This document shows positions 6,644 through 7,084 of a stretch of 7,084 nt of DNA, one piece after another. The first letter of the stretch is position 1; each line of letters opens with the position of its first letter. The notes below the pieces were generated by a model, which ran no database searches, was not told the origin of the DNA, and saw only the letters and a program-made list of their open reading frames with translations. Position numbers and translations under genes: made by a program. The stretch comes from JBHHZI01 sp046757965 (GTDB lineage Bacteria > Acidobacteriota > Polarisedimenticolia > SMYD01): positions 1 through 7,084 of the forward strand of contig JBHHZI010000157.1 of the NCBI GenBank assembly GCA_046757965.1. The letters are read 5' to 3'.

Positions 6644-7084
6644 CTAGCTGGCCGGTTCCACGATCAGGGTGCCGTTCATGTGCGGGTGCAACGGGCCGGT
6701 GCTGCACTGGGTGGCACAATAGAACTTGAAGGTTCCCGCTCTCGAGGCGAGAAAGGTCAGCGACTTGGGCCGCTGCACCATGGCACCGTTGATGAACGAC
6801 GCCTTGTCGTAGCCATCGATGGCGAACCCGTGACCGACTCCCAGGCCGTTGTCCGTGGGCTGGAACTCGATGCGGACGATCTGTCCCTGCTTCACCCGGA
6901 GTGTATCCGGCACGTACTTCCAGTGCCGCTCCATGAGATGGATGACCACGTCAGGGTTGCCCAGCTCGTCGCCCTTGTGGGCGGCCGCCGGGGTGCCGGA
7001 GGCGTCCAGATGGCGCTGGCCGAGGCTCTGGATGTAGCCGGCGAGCTGCCAGATCTCCTCCGGCTTGAAGGCCGAGTCGAACGC
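6644..7084 (-). CDS. c-type cytochrome/cupredoxin fusion protein, 3' part (5' end beyond window)
   Basis: The frame is open from the right edge and gives 146 residues before a TAG stop. Residues 1-22 (with PEEIWQLAGYIQSLG) look like the C-terminal helix of a class I cytochrome c; the CXXCH haem site would lie outside the window. After a linker (about 23-45), residues 46-143 form a cupredoxin: beta-strand-rich, His85 in GVGHGF, then Cys123, Cys127, His133 and Met136 near the end. This set resembles CuA of NosZ or cytochrome oxidase subunit II, but Cys127 and His133 are separated by five residues rather than the usual three. The gene ends 20 bp before nosZ and is probably co-transcribed with it. 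Inference: a periplasmic electron carrier or donor to NosZ. A mononuclear copper protein or a copper-delivery role is also possible. The domain order (haem first, cupredoxin last) is opposite to caa3-type oxidase subunit II. The fold call is firm; the function is not. Confidence 0.85.
   Translation of the reverse strand, partial: AFDSAFKPEEIWQLAGYIQSLGQRHLDASGTPAAAHKGDELGNPDVVIHLMERHWKYVPDTLRVKQGQIVRIEFQPTDNGLGVGHGFAIDGYDKASFINGAMVQRPKSLTFLASRAGTFKFYCATQCSTGPLHPHMNGTLIVEPAS

Noticed and set aside
6624..6719. An upstream extension of NosZ by 32 residues
   Set aside because: It overlaps the end of the cytochrome-cupredoxin gene, would put a His/Arg-rich stretch ahead of the signal peptide, and has no ribosome binding site. 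AGGAGA precedes the ATG at 6623.

Overview
The window is a slice of a nitrous oxide reductase (nos) operon. All seven genes lie on the minus strand and read from right to left. The sequence is strongly GC-rich with G/C-dominated third codon positions. The proteins have export signals and periplasmic metal centres, which suggests a GC-rich Gram-negative bacterium that respires N2O. The sequence alone does not fix the genus. NosZ has an apparent Sec/lipoprotein-type leader rather than a twin-arginine leader, and a NosB-like gene follows it directly. Both points place the system in clade II ('atypical') N2O reduction.

Layout in transcription order: (1) the 3' part of a gene entering from the right edge, encoding the end of a c-type cytochrome domain fused to a C-terminal cupredoxin with a CuA-like but lengthened metal motif (6644-7084); (2) nosZ, complete, with all seven CuZ histidines and the CuA ligands (4830-6623); (3) a four-helix membrane protein resembling NosB (4136-4837); (4) a 488-residue membrane protein that joins a His/Met-bearing periplasmic domain to a CcdA/DsbD-like six-helix domain (2673-4139); (5) nosD, a periplasmic beta-helix maturation factor (1453-2685); (6) nosF, an ABC ATPase (716-1456); (7) nosY, the ABC permease, cut by the left edge (1-726).

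The genes are packed very tightly. There is a 20-bp gap before nosZ, and every later junction overlaps by 3 to 13 nt. Several starts are GTG or TTG, which points to one transcript with translational coupling. Known biology makes NosZ the enzyme (N2O to N2), NosDFY the complex that assembles its CuZ [4Cu:2S] site, and the cytochrome-cupredoxin a plausible electron donor. The CcdA/DsbD-like protein and the NosB-like protein are the least understood parts. The former could carry reducing equivalents, or handle copper, across the membrane for metal-site assembly. No nosR, nosL, nosX, nosG or nosH is visible here, though they may lie outside the window.

No RNA gene, insertion sequence, CRISPR array, promoter or terminator was recognised, and no gene-free stretch exceeds 20 bp. 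The long plus-strand open frames are antisense shadows of the nos genes.
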